7,596 bases of DNA, taken from UMGS172 sp045578845. GTDB lineage: Bacteria; Bacillota; Clostridia; Oscillospirales; Acutalibacteraceae. Positions 1 through 6,624 of the stretch are shown here, in pieces (the first letter of the stretch is position 1; the number at the start of each line of letters is the position of its first letter). The DNA lies in contig JAZNLA010000069.1 of assembly GCA_045578845.1 (NCBI GenBank), positions 1 through 7,596 of the forward strand, read 5' to 3'. A program made the position numbers and the translations under genes. Below the pieces are notes generated by a model that saw only the letters and a list, made by a program, of their open reading frames with translations, was not told the DNA's origin and did not search any database.

Positions 1-675
1 CCGCAGTATTTGGAATACCTTTATTCGGCGGTTGCAAGCAGTGATGCCGAAATGGGTTACTGCCGTAAGGAACAAATTATTTCTGGTGGCGACGCAAAGG
101 AAAGAAACGGCGGAGAATTGGTATGCTCGGTACAGTCACCGAAAGAGGCTATGAGTTGGCATTATACTTCATGGATTGCACCGGTTTGTCTTATTTTAAA
201 CCGTGAATGGGTGGTTAAAAACGGTCTTGCTTTTGACGAAGACTGCCGTTACTGTGAAGACCTTATTGTTATAACCGATGCTATTGCGGCATCAACTGCT
301 GTTTGCCGTATTGAAAATGTATTATATATAAACTATGTGCGTTCCACATCGCTTTTGCGTAAGGATAACACCGAAAAGTACAAAGGCGGCTTAGAGGCGT
401 TCGAAAGGTTGGAAAGCCGACTTGAAGGCGACCAATCACCCGCTGCTGTGGTTTTCAAAGGTGTCGGCAAAGCAAGGTTTGTGCTTGCGATTTTACGCCG
501 CAGGGCGTTGGAAGTCACTTCGTTTAAAAGTTTTAAGGAATTCGCTTTAAAATTTGGGAGTTACAGTATAAGTCAAGAAAAAAATCTGCCTAAAAAATGG
601 CAGATAGCATCTAAAATGTACAGAATGTCAAAACCTGCCTTTTACATTATTGTAAGGCTTATGTTTAAGGATTGA
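1..675 (+). CDS. Family 2 glycosyltransferase, 5' end cut off by the window
   Basis: The reading frame is open from base 1 (Pro-Gln-Tyr before the TTG at 10) to the TGA at 673-675. That TTG is therefore internal, and the visible 224 residues are the C-terminal part of a longer protein, probably about 320-340 aa. The missing N-terminus should hold the GT-A nucleotide-binding half with the DxD motif. The opening PQYLEYLYSAV resembles the stretch just after DxD in GT2 enzymes. The segment FDEDCRYCEDLIV (visible residues 78-90) matches the GT2 acceptor-side 'ED' region that supplies the catalytic base. LYINYVRSTSLLR (108-120) matches the conserved Tyr/Arg...Ser element that follows it. The C-terminal 30 residues are basic and hydrophobic, as expected for a cytoplasmic enzyme lying against the inner membrane. 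It probably adds one sugar to the lipid-linked repeat unit. Donor and linkage cannot be read from the sequence. The next gene starts 13 bases downstream, consistent with one operon. Confidence 0.85.
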   Translation, partial: PQYLEYLYSAVASSDAEMGYCRKEQIISGGDAKERNGGELVCSVQSPKEAMSWHYTSWIAPVCLILNREWVVKNGLAFDEDCRYCEDLIVITDAIAASTAVCRIENVLYINYVRSTSLLRKDNTEKYKGGLEAFERLESRLEGDQSPAAVVFKGVGKARFVLAILRRRALEVTSFKSFKEFALKFGSYSISQEKNLPKKWQIASKMYRMSKPAFYIIVRLMFKD

Positions 676-688
676 AGAGGGTTAATTT

Positions 689-1864
689 ATGAGAACAATC
701 GCGTTTTATCTTCCTCAGTTTCACACAATCCCCGAAAATGACGAGTGGTGGGGCAAAGGTTTTACCGAATGGGTAAACGTTAAGAAGGCTGAGCCGCTTT
801 TCGAGGGACATTATCAGCCGAGAGTTCCGCAAAATGAAGATTATTACAACCTGCTTGACCCTAAGGTAATGGAATGGCAGGTCGGACTTGCTAAAGAATA
901 CGGACTTTATGGCTTTTGTTTTTACCATTATTGGTTTGGAGGTCATAAACTGCTTGAAAAACCCGTAGAACAGTATCTTGAAAATGAGAAAAATGACCTA
1001 CCTTTCTGCATTTGCTGGGCAAATGAAGATTGGACAAATGCTTGGGTTTCCGAGCAAAAAAAGGTGCTTATTCATCAGGAATACGGCCAAGAGGCTGAAT
1101 GGAAAGAGCATTTTGATTATCTTCTTCCGTTCTTTAAAGACCAAAGATATATAAAAAATGACGGAAAGCCGTTGGTTGTAATATACCGTGCAGAAATTAT
1201 AGACTGCCTTAATGAAATGCTTGATTATTGGCAGGAACTTGCTAAGGAAAACGGTTTCCCGGGGCTTGATTTTGCCTATCAGCATATTGCTTTTTCACTG
1301 GACAAAAACCGCGACGAAAGCCGTTTTACCTATCATATTGAATATCAGCCTGCCTATGCTTTGCAGGATATGAATAAAAAAGGTTATACTGTGTTACGTG
1401 ATTTAAAGGCTAATATTTTAAAGCGTATGGACAAGCGTGCCGGAAAGATAAAAAAAGCGGGTAAAGATGGTGCTTTTGCTAAAATGTATCTGTCGCTTTG
1501 GGAAAAATTACGTAATTTCCACCCGCAAGGTTTAACCAAACAAAGTTATGATGATGTTTGGCAGGCGGCTTTAAATCACTGCCCCGAAGATGAAAAGTGT
1601 GTACCTGGTGCATTTGTCGATTGGGATAACACACCCCGCCACCACGAAAAGGGCAGAGTTTTTGTAGGTGCGACCCCTGAAAAGTTTGAAAAATATATGA
1701 CTGAACAAATAAGACGCACAAAAGAAGTTTATAAAAAAGATATGCTCTTTTTGTTTGCTTGGAACGAGTGGGCAGAGGGCGGATATATGGAGCCTGACGA
1801 AAAATTCGGCACAGGATATTTGCAGGCACTACGGAATGCCCTTATTGCCAACGGTGAAATGTAA
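689..1864 (+). CDS. WbsX-family putative glycosyltransferase (GH99-like domain)
   Basis: This complete 391-residue protein consists of a single WbsX-type domain (Pfam Glyco_tran_WbsX), often annotated as 'glycoside hydrolase family 99-like'. Family signatures are visible in order: YLPQFH (residues 7-12), WWGKGFTEW (20-28), the aromatic run ending FCFYHYWF (76-83), CWANEDWTNAW (109-119), DWDNTPR (311-317) and AWNEWAEGGYMEPD (357-370). There is no signal peptide or membrane segment, so it should be cytoplasmic. WbsX proteins occur in O-antigen, capsule and rhamnan loci and are presumed to transfer sugars during repeat-unit assembly. The GH99 relationship suggests a TIM-barrel fold, and the chemistry is not settled. 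A Lys/Arg-rich segment (about 239-275) lies between the conserved blocks. The ATG is preceded by GAAGAGGG (674-681) at a suitable spacing of 7, which supports this start. Family assignment is firm; the reaction is inferred from context. Confidence 0.9.
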   Translation: MRTIAFYLPQFHTIPENDEWWGKGFTEWVNVKKAEPLFEGHYQPRVPQNEDYYNLLDPKVMEWQVGLAKEYGLYGFCFYHYWFGGHKLLEKPVEQYLENEKNDLPFCICWANEDWTNAWVSEQKKVLIHQEYGQEAEWKEHFDYLLPFFKDQRYIKNDGKPLVVIYRAEIIDCLNEMLDYWQELAKENGFPGLDFAYQHIAFSLDKNRDESRFTYHIEYQPAYALQDMNKKGYTVLRDLKANILKRMDKRAGKIKKAGKDGAFAKMYLSLWEKLRNFHPQGLTKQSYDDVWQAALNHCPEDEKCVPGAFVDWDNTPRHHEKGRVFVGATPEKFEKYMTEQIRRTKEVYKKDMLFLFAWNEWAEGGYMEPDEKFGTGYLQALRNALIANGEM

Positions 1865-1874
1865 CCCTTAGTTT

Positions 1875-1883
1875 AGAAAGAAG
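1875..1883 (+). promoter_or_regulatory. Weak ribosome binding site before the wzy-like gene
   Basis: The only purine-rich stretch in this gap is AGAAAGAAG, a poor match to AGGAGG. It lies 8 bases before a TTG at 1892 and 14 bases before the ATG at 1898. Spacing favours TTG, while codon identity and the resulting N-terminus (MSEK...) favour ATG. The two choices differ by two residues. The weak site suggests low translation, which would suit a polymerase, but that is inference. Confidence 0.35.
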
Positions 1884-1897
1884 TTTGTATATTGTTT

Positions 1898-3283
1898 ATG
1901 AGCGAAAAATTAAATTTTAATTATATAGCAAATTTAAGTAAAAAAGTATCTTTTATAATGCTTTGCATAACTGTTTCTTATATAACTGTTTTAGGCACTG
2001 CAACATTTTTCGGATACGGTCCTGTTAGCCTTTGGCGTGTTTTGGTGGGACTTACTTGTGTTTCGGCATTGCCCGTTGTTTTTAAATATATTAAAGAAAT
2101 CGTGAAATCACCGTTTCTATATATCCTTATAGGGTTTGCTTTATGGCTTTTGGTTTCTGCTTTTATAGGGTATAAAAACGGCAACGTTTCGGCACTTATT
2201 ACGAGGGATTTTAAATGTTTTTTATACTTAGCACTTTATCCTGTAATTAAGGCTGTTTTAAGAGAAAAAAGACAGATAAACATATTACTCAAATGCATCA
2301 TGTATTCTTCGTTTGTACTTAGTATTTTCACCTGCGTTTTTATGGGTATTTATCTGTTTTTACCGAAGGTCAATGTGATTTTGGTAAGAGAGTTTTGGAA
2401 GTACGCTTTTATCAACTACACACCTATTTCCAAAACCATTCCAAGGGTGCTTTTTGTCAGCACGCCGTTTATAATAATCGGCTGTGCTGTTTCCTGCTAT
2501 TTTCAAACTAAAAGTGAGAAATTTTCGGCAGTTTATCCTATTATTACAGGTTTAGGACTCTTTTCAATACTTATCACCTATACACGTTCGCTTTATCTCG
2601 CAACCTTTATAGCGGCTGTAATAGTTGTTACCATGCTTATTTTGACATCGAGTGCATTAACGAGAAAGAATATAATCAAACATCTTGTGTGCTCGGTTTT
2701 GGTACTTGTTGTCGCCGTTGCAGGTTTCAGTGTTGCGGCTCGCACCAACTATTTCGGATATGCCGTAAGCCGTGTTTTCGCAACGGGCGGTGACAGTAAT
2801 GTTTACACCGATGCAAGCGGGGAAACCAGTGACCCTGAAATACCTGATTTTGATGATGAAGAGAGTTATTTAGAGGCTACCAAGGTTTCAGACCAAATCA
2901 GGGTAAATTTAAAGAAAAACTTAAAAGATGCGATAAAAAAATCACCTATAATCGGTAACGGATTGGGACTGTCAATCGGCGGACGCCAGAGTTTACCCGA
3001 ACTGTTTTACTTAGACCTTTTTGCTAAGACGGGTATAATAGGTTTGTTACTGTTTTTGGCACCTGCTGTTTTGGCTTTGTTTATTGCAGTACGCAGTTTT
3101 ATAAGACGCCGTTATTTTGCAGAACATTATGTGTATTTAAGCGGAATTGCAGGGCTTTTATTGTATGCTCTTTATCAGCCGTATATGAATAATGCACCCT
3201 GTATGGTTATGTACTGTTTGTTGTTTGCCATAGCCGAAACAAAATACGCCAACAAACCAAAACATACTTTGTTGGACAGATAG
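1898..3283 (+). CDS. O-antigen polymerase/ligase-type membrane protein (probable Wzy)
   Basis: This is a 461-residue polytopic membrane protein with roughly ten or more hydrophobic segments, among them residues 18-38, 74-92, 104-119, 132-155, 184-202, 211-228, 231-250, 262-280, 379-398 and 412-428. It fits the Wzy_C/O-antigen ligase group (PF04932). ITYTRSLYLA (226-235) matches the conserved T-x-SR-type element after a membrane helix. The large outer loop (about 281-375) is followed by KSPIIGNGLGLSIGG (348-362) and LDLFAKTGIIGLLLFL (372-387), both typical of the family. In a Wzx/Wzy locus such a protein joins lipid-linked repeat units on the outer face of the membrane. A ligase attaching finished polymer to another acceptor cannot be excluded, because the two share a fold. 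An acidic stretch (299-326) lies in the outer loop. The start could instead be the TTG at 1892. Its stop codon overlaps the next gene's ribosome binding site. Confidence 0.85.
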   Translation: MSEKLNFNYIANLSKKVSFIMLCITVSYITVLGTATFFGYGPVSLWRVLVGLTCVSALPVVFKYIKEIVKSPFLYILIGFALWLLVSAFIGYKNGNVSALITRDFKCFLYLALYPVIKAVLREKRQINILLKCIMYSSFVLSIFTCVFMGIYLFLPKVNVILVREFWKYAFINYTPISKTIPRVLFVSTPFIIIGCAVSCYFQTKSEKFSAVYPIITGLGLFSILITYTRSLYLATFIAAVIVVTMLILTSSALTRKNIIKHLVCSVLVLVVAVAGFSVAARTNYFGYAVSRVFATGGDSNVYTDASGETSDPEIPDFDDEESYLEATKVSDQIRVNLKKNLKDAIKKSPIIGNGLGLSIGGRQSLPELFYLDLFAKTGIIGLLLFLAPAVLALFIAVRSFIRRRYFAEHYVYLSGIAGLLLYALYQPYMNNAPCMVMYCLLFAIAETKYANKPKHTLLDR

Positions 3284-3289
3284 GTGGAG
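3282..3289 (+). promoter_or_regulatory. Ribosome binding site overlapping the upstream stop codon
   Basis: AGGTGGAG overlaps the TAG stop (3281-3283) of the polymerase gene and sits 3-5 bases before the ATG at 3293. A GTG at 3284 lies inside this site and has no good Shine-Dalgarno of its own, so ATG 3293 is the better start. The arrangement suggests translational coupling of the two genes. Confidence 0.7.
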
Positions 3290-3292
3290 TTT

Positions 3293-4225
3293 ATGACCGA
3301 AAAATCACCGATTTTAAGTATCATTATACCGACATATAATCATGAAAATTATATCGTTAAAGCACTTGACAGTGTGTTTATGCAAAAATGCGACTATGAT
3401 TTTGAGATTTTGGTAGGTGAGGATTGCTCAACCGATAATACGAGAGCAGTTTTAAAGGAATATGAACAAAATCACCCCGATAAAAGACTTAAAGTTTTTT
3501 ACCGTGAAAGCAATATGAGCAAATTGCCTGTAGGTAATTCGCTTGATTTGAAAATGCGTTGCAAGGGTAAATATATTATTGCTTTAGAGGGTGACGATTT
3601 TTGGACCGACGACCGAAAACTTCAAAAACAGATTGATTTTTTGGAAAACAATCCCGAATATATCGCCGTTGCACATAACTGCGTTGTTGTCGGCGAAGAT
3701 AATGAGCCTAACGGTGAAGAATATCCCGAATGTAAGGATACGGAATATACTTTTTCTCACTTTTTTAAGCGTATAATGCCCGGTCAGTATACAACATTTA
3801 TGACACGAAACTATATGACCGATGAAAAAATAGACCGTAGTCTTATAAATGCAAAACTCAGCCCAGGTGACCAACTTGTGTATTTTTCGTTGCTTTGCTA
3901 CGGGAAAGTATACTGTATGCAGGAAACAATGAGTGCCTACCGTCATATCGTAAAAGGCGGCTCGTCGTACAGTGCCAATGTTACGTTTGACTATGACAGC
4001 GAATGTAAGTGGTATAGCAGTGTTGCTGATTATGCAAAAAAGCATTGTGAAAAAAGTGTGATAAATTCGGCAGAGGCGATGTATGTAAGTGTCGCAGTAA
4101 AAGGCGTGAAAAAACGTCAGGTTTCGCTTATTAAAGCATACAAAGACTGTAAGGTGTTATCACATCGCAATAAGGCGATTTTCATGTGGTGCTTGGGTTT
4201 GTTTAAAAGGATTTTTTGTAAATAA
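3293..4225 (+). CDS. Family 2 glycosyltransferase (GT-A fold)
   Basis: This is a complete 310-residue GT2 enzyme. The N-terminal GT-A domain starts with LSIIIPTYNHENYI (residues 8-21), then ALDSVFMQ and FEILVGEDCSTDNTR (37-51), which form the nucleotide-binding half. EGDDFWTD (99-106) holds the metal-binding acidic pair (the DxD position). LSPGDQLVYFSLLCYGKVYCMQETMSAYRH (189-218) fits a known GT2 variant in which 'GD' takes the place of the usual 'ED', followed by the YR element, and S224-S225 follow. The C-terminus (293-310) is hydrophobic and basic, suggesting attachment to the inner leaflet. It should transfer one sugar from a nucleotide donor to the growing lipid-linked oligosaccharide in the cytoplasm. 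Specificity cannot be predicted. A start at GTG 3284 would add three residues, but that codon lies within the ribosome binding site. Confidence 0.9.
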   Translation: MTEKSPILSIIIPTYNHENYIVKALDSVFMQKCDYDFEILVGEDCSTDNTRAVLKEYEQNHPDKRLKVFYRESNMSKLPVGNSLDLKMRCKGKYIIALEGDDFWTDDRKLQKQIDFLENNPEYIAVAHNCVVVGEDNEPNGEEYPECKDTEYTFSHFFKRIMPGQYTTFMTRNYMTDEKIDRSLINAKLSPGDQLVYFSLLCYGKVYCMQETMSAYRHIVKGGSSYSANVTFDYDSECKWYSSVADYAKKHCEKSVINSAEAMYVSVAVKGVKKRQVSLIKAYKDCKVLSHRNKAIFMWCLGLFKRIFCK

Positions 4226-4248
4226 TTTTTCATAAAAGGAGTTTAGTT

Positions 4249-5145
4249 ATGAAAGGTATCATTTTAGCCGGTGGTTCCGGCACAAGACTTTATCCGCTTA
4301 CTAAGGTGACATCAAAACAGTTGTTGCCTATTTATGACAAACCGATGATTTATTACCCTATGTCGGTGCTTATGAATGCGGGTATCAGAGATATTCTCAT
4401 AATTTCCACTCCGCAGGATACGCCGAGATTTGAAGATTTACTTGGCGACGGCAGTCAGTTTGGAATTAAACTCACCTATGCCGTTCAGCCTTCTCCCGAT
4501 GGGCTTGCACAGGCATTTATAATAGGTGCCGATTTTATAGGTGACGATACCGTTGCTATGGTGCTCGGTGACAACATTTTTACAGGACAGGGACTAAAAA
4601 AACGCCTCAAAGCAGCGAAGGAAAATGCCGAAACCGGCAAAGGTGCCACAGTTTTCGGCTATTATGTTGACGACCCCGAACGTTTCGGTATTGTCGAATT
4701 TGATAAAGAGGGCAGAGCAATTTCCATTGAGGAAAAACCCAAATGTCCTAAAAGTAATTATTGCGTAACAGGTTTGTATTTTTATGATAACCGTGTTGTT
4801 GAGTATGCAAAAAAATTAAAGCCGAGTCCCAGAGGCGAACTTGAAATTACCGACTTAAACCGTATTTATCTTGAAAACGGCGACCTTAATGTAGAACTGC
4901 TCGGTCAAGGCTTTACTTGGCTTGATACAGGTACACACGAAAGCCTTGTTGAAGCAACCAACTTTGTTAAAACCGTTGAACAACATCAGCACAGAAAGGT
5001 TGCATGTTTGGAAGAAATAGCCTACCACAACGGTTGGATAACCAAAGACCAAATGTGGGAAGTTTATGAAGTATTAAAGAAAAATCAGTACGGACAGTAT
5101 CTTAAAGATGTCCTTGACGGAAAATATTTAGATATAAAGGCTTAA
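4249..5145 (+). CDS. rfbA: Glucose-1-phosphate thymidylyltransferase
   Basis: RfbA/RmlA joins glucose-1-phosphate and dTTP to give dTDP-glucose and pyrophosphate, the first step to dTDP-L-rhamnose and to many dTDP-deoxy- and amino-sugars. The 298-residue length is normal for the family. Visible signatures are the nucleotide-binding loop GGSGTRLYPLT (8-18), KQLLPIYDKPMIYYP (23-37), LGDN (106-109, with the metal-binding Asp108), EEKP (161-164), GELEITDLN (196-204) and WLDTGTHESL (224-233, with the second metal-binding Asp226). The C-terminal region after 240 matches the helical extension of RmlA-type enzymes that carries the allosteric dTDP-rhamnose site. A strong AAAAGGAG (4234-4241) lies 7 bases before the ATG. 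No rmlB, rmlC or rmlD is in the window, so the sequence alone does not show which end product is made. The downstream aminotransferase suggests an amino sugar rather than, or as well as, rhamnose. Confidence 0.97.
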   Translation: MKGIILAGGSGTRLYPLTKVTSKQLLPIYDKPMIYYPMSVLMNAGIRDILIISTPQDTPRFEDLLGDGSQFGIKLTYAVQPSPDGLAQAFIIGADFIGDDTVAMVLGDNIFTGQGLKKRLKAAKENAETGKGATVFGYYVDDPERFGIVEFDKEGRAISIEEKPKCPKSNYCVTGLYFYDNRVVEYAKKLKPSPRGELEITDLNRIYLENGDLNVELLGQGFTWLDTGTHESLVEATNFVKTVEQHQHRKVACLEEIAYHNGWITKDQMWEVYEVLKKNQYGQYLKDVLDGKYLDIKA

Positions 5146-5148
5146 AAT

Positions 5149-6591
5149 ATGTCAAATAATAAAAAGACGCTGACCAATCTGTTATGGCGTTTTGCCGAGC
5201 GGTGCGGGTCGCAGGGCGTTACATTTATCGTTTCTATTGTACTGGCAAGACTTTTAGAACCTGAAGTCTTCGGTACAATAGCCATAGTTACCGCTATTAC
5301 TAATATACTGCAGGTCTTTGTTGATTCGGGGCTTGGTAATGCACTCATTCAAAAAAAGGATGCCGATGATTTGGATTTTTCTTCGGTTTTCTACTTTAAT
5401 TTCGTTGTTTGCATTGTGCTTTACGCCGCAATGTTCTTTGCAGCACCGTTTATAGCGTCATTCTACGAAAATGCCGAACTCACCCCGATTATAAGGGTTA
5501 TAAGTTTAACACTTGTGATTTCGGGTGTTAAGAATATACAACAGGCATATGTGTCGAGAAACCTTATGTTTAAAAGGTTTTTCTATTCAACATTGGGCGG
5601 AGTTATTGTTTCAGCAATAGTAGGCATTGTAATGGCATATATGGGTTTCGGTGTTTGGGCAATAGTTTTTCAACAATTGAGCAATGCCGCAATAGGTACC
5701 GCAATTTTATGGCTTACCGTAAAATGGCGGCCTAAATTCCTGTTTTCCAAGGAAAGACTTAAAGGACTTTTATCATACGGTTGGAAGTTGTTAGTTTCTG
5801 CACTGCTTAACACCGGTTATCTTGAGTTACGTAATTTGCTTATAGGTAAGTTTTACAAAGAAGAAAAACTTGCTTATTATTCTCAGGGTGACAAATTTCC
5901 GAAACTTATAGTTACAAATATAAATGTATCAATAGACAGCGTGCTTTTGCCTACTATGTCGGCAGAGCAGGATGACCGAGAAAGAGTGAAATCCATGACA
6001 CGCCGTTCTATAAAGACAAGCGTTTATATTATGGCACCGTTAATGATGGGACTTGTTGCGGTAGCCGAACCGCTTGTGAGTTTAGTGCTGACCGATGATT
6101 GGCTGCCTTGCGTATTTTTCCTTAGGATTTTTTGCATAACCTATATGTTTTATCCGATACACACTGCTAACCTTAACGCCATTAAGGCTATGGGCAGAAG
6201 TGACGTGTTTTTAAAACTTGAAGTTATAAAAATGGTGATAGGTATGGTGCTACTGGTTAGTACCGTTTCTTTTGGTGTTGAGGCTATTGCTTTGAGTTTA
6301 CTTGTAAGTTGTGTTACCAGTCAAATTGTCAATTCGTGGCCGAATAAAAAATTGCTTAATTACAGTTATCCTTCGCAACTTAAAGATATACTGCCTTCAA
6401 TTTTGGCGGCCGTAATTATGTGCGGTGTTGTTTACTGTGTAACCTTTATAGGATTAAATGACATTCTTACCCTTATAATTCAAGTTGCGGTTGGTGCAGT
6501 GATTTATATAGCACTTTCCAAACTTTTCAAGATTGATTCGTTTGACTATCTTTTGACAGTTGCAAAATCTTTTGTTAAAAAAACAAAGTAA
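5149..6591 (+). CDS. WzxC-type lipopolysaccharide/exopolysaccharide flippase
   Basis: This is a 480-residue polytopic membrane protein of the polysaccharide transporter (PST) branch of the MATE/MVF superfamily. It should move undecaprenyl-pyrophosphate-linked repeat units from the inner to the outer leaflet. The N-terminus (SQGVTFIVSIVLARLLEPEVFGTIAIV, about 21-47, then DSGLGNALIQKK, 59-70) is the typical signature of this branch. The central LAYYSQGDKFPKLIVTNINVSIDSVLLPTMS (241-271) strongly resembles the WzxC-like subgroup. I estimate 12-14 hydrophobic segments, with the last pair at about 415-457. The C-terminal tail is basic. The ATG is 3 bases after the rfbA stop. TAAAGG (5135-5140), inside the end of rfbA, is the likely ribosome binding site, so the two are probably translationally linked. 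Together with the probable Wzy upstream it marks the locus as Wzx/Wzy-dependent. Confidence 0.92.
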   Translation: MSNNKKTLTNLLWRFAERCGSQGVTFIVSIVLARLLEPEVFGTIAIVTAITNILQVFVDSGLGNALIQKKDADDLDFSSVFYFNFVVCIVLYAAMFFAAPFIASFYENAELTPIIRVISLTLVISGVKNIQQAYVSRNLMFKRFFYSTLGGVIVSAIVGIVMAYMGFGVWAIVFQQLSNAAIGTAILWLTVKWRPKFLFSKERLKGLLSYGWKLLVSALLNTGYLELRNLLIGKFYKEEKLAYYSQGDKFPKLIVTNINVSIDSVLLPTMSAEQDDRERVKSMTRRSIKTSVYIMAPLMMGLVAVAEPLVSLVLTDDWLPCVFFLRIFCITYMFYPIHTANLNAIKAMGRSDVFLKLEVIKMVIGMVLLVSTVSFGVEAIALSLLVSCVTSQIVNSWPNKKLLNYSYPSQLKDILPSILAAVIMCGVVYCVTFIGLNDILTLIIQVAVGAVIYIALSKLFKIDSFDYLLTVAKSFVKKTK

Positions 6592-6609
6592 TCCGATAAC
6601 CGTACTTTA

Positions 6610-6616
6610 AGAGGTG
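6610..6616 (+). promoter_or_regulatory. Ribosome binding site fixing the aminotransferase start
   Basis: AGAGGTG lies 8 bases before ATG 6625, and a family-typical N-terminus follows that ATG, so the start is well supported. The 33-base gap after the flippase gene shows no hairpin followed by a T-run, so transcription probably continues through it. Confidence 0.6.
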
Positions 6617-6624
6617 TTTTTGAT

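Noticed and set aside
10..12. TTG as the start of the first glycosyltransferase
   Set aside because: The frame is open upstream to base 1, there is no room for a ribosome binding site, and the protein would lack its whole nucleotide-binding half. The gene is cut by the window edge.
998..1285. Open reading frame of 95 codons on the - strand inside the WbsX gene
   Set aside because: It lies wholly within a gene with strong family motifs, has no plausible ribosome binding site context, and its translation resembles no known protein. It is a shadow of the real gene.
3584..4045. Open reading frame of 153 codons on the - strand inside the second GT2 gene
   Set aside because: It is the longest antisense frame, but it overlaps the conserved GT2 motifs on the + strand, and its product is an unstructured-looking Cys/Phe/Ile-rich sequence without recognisable domains.
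4626..4639. Inverted repeat TGCCG-AAAC-CGGCA within rfbA
   Set aside because: It has only a 5-base stem, has no T-run, lies mid-gene and encodes ordinary RfbA residues. It is most likely chance and not a terminator or operator.
6592..6624. Possible terminator or promoter between the flippase and aminotransferase genes
   Set aside because: No stem-loop with a T-run and no convincing -35/-10 pair can be seen in these 33 bases. Only a ribosome binding site is supported.
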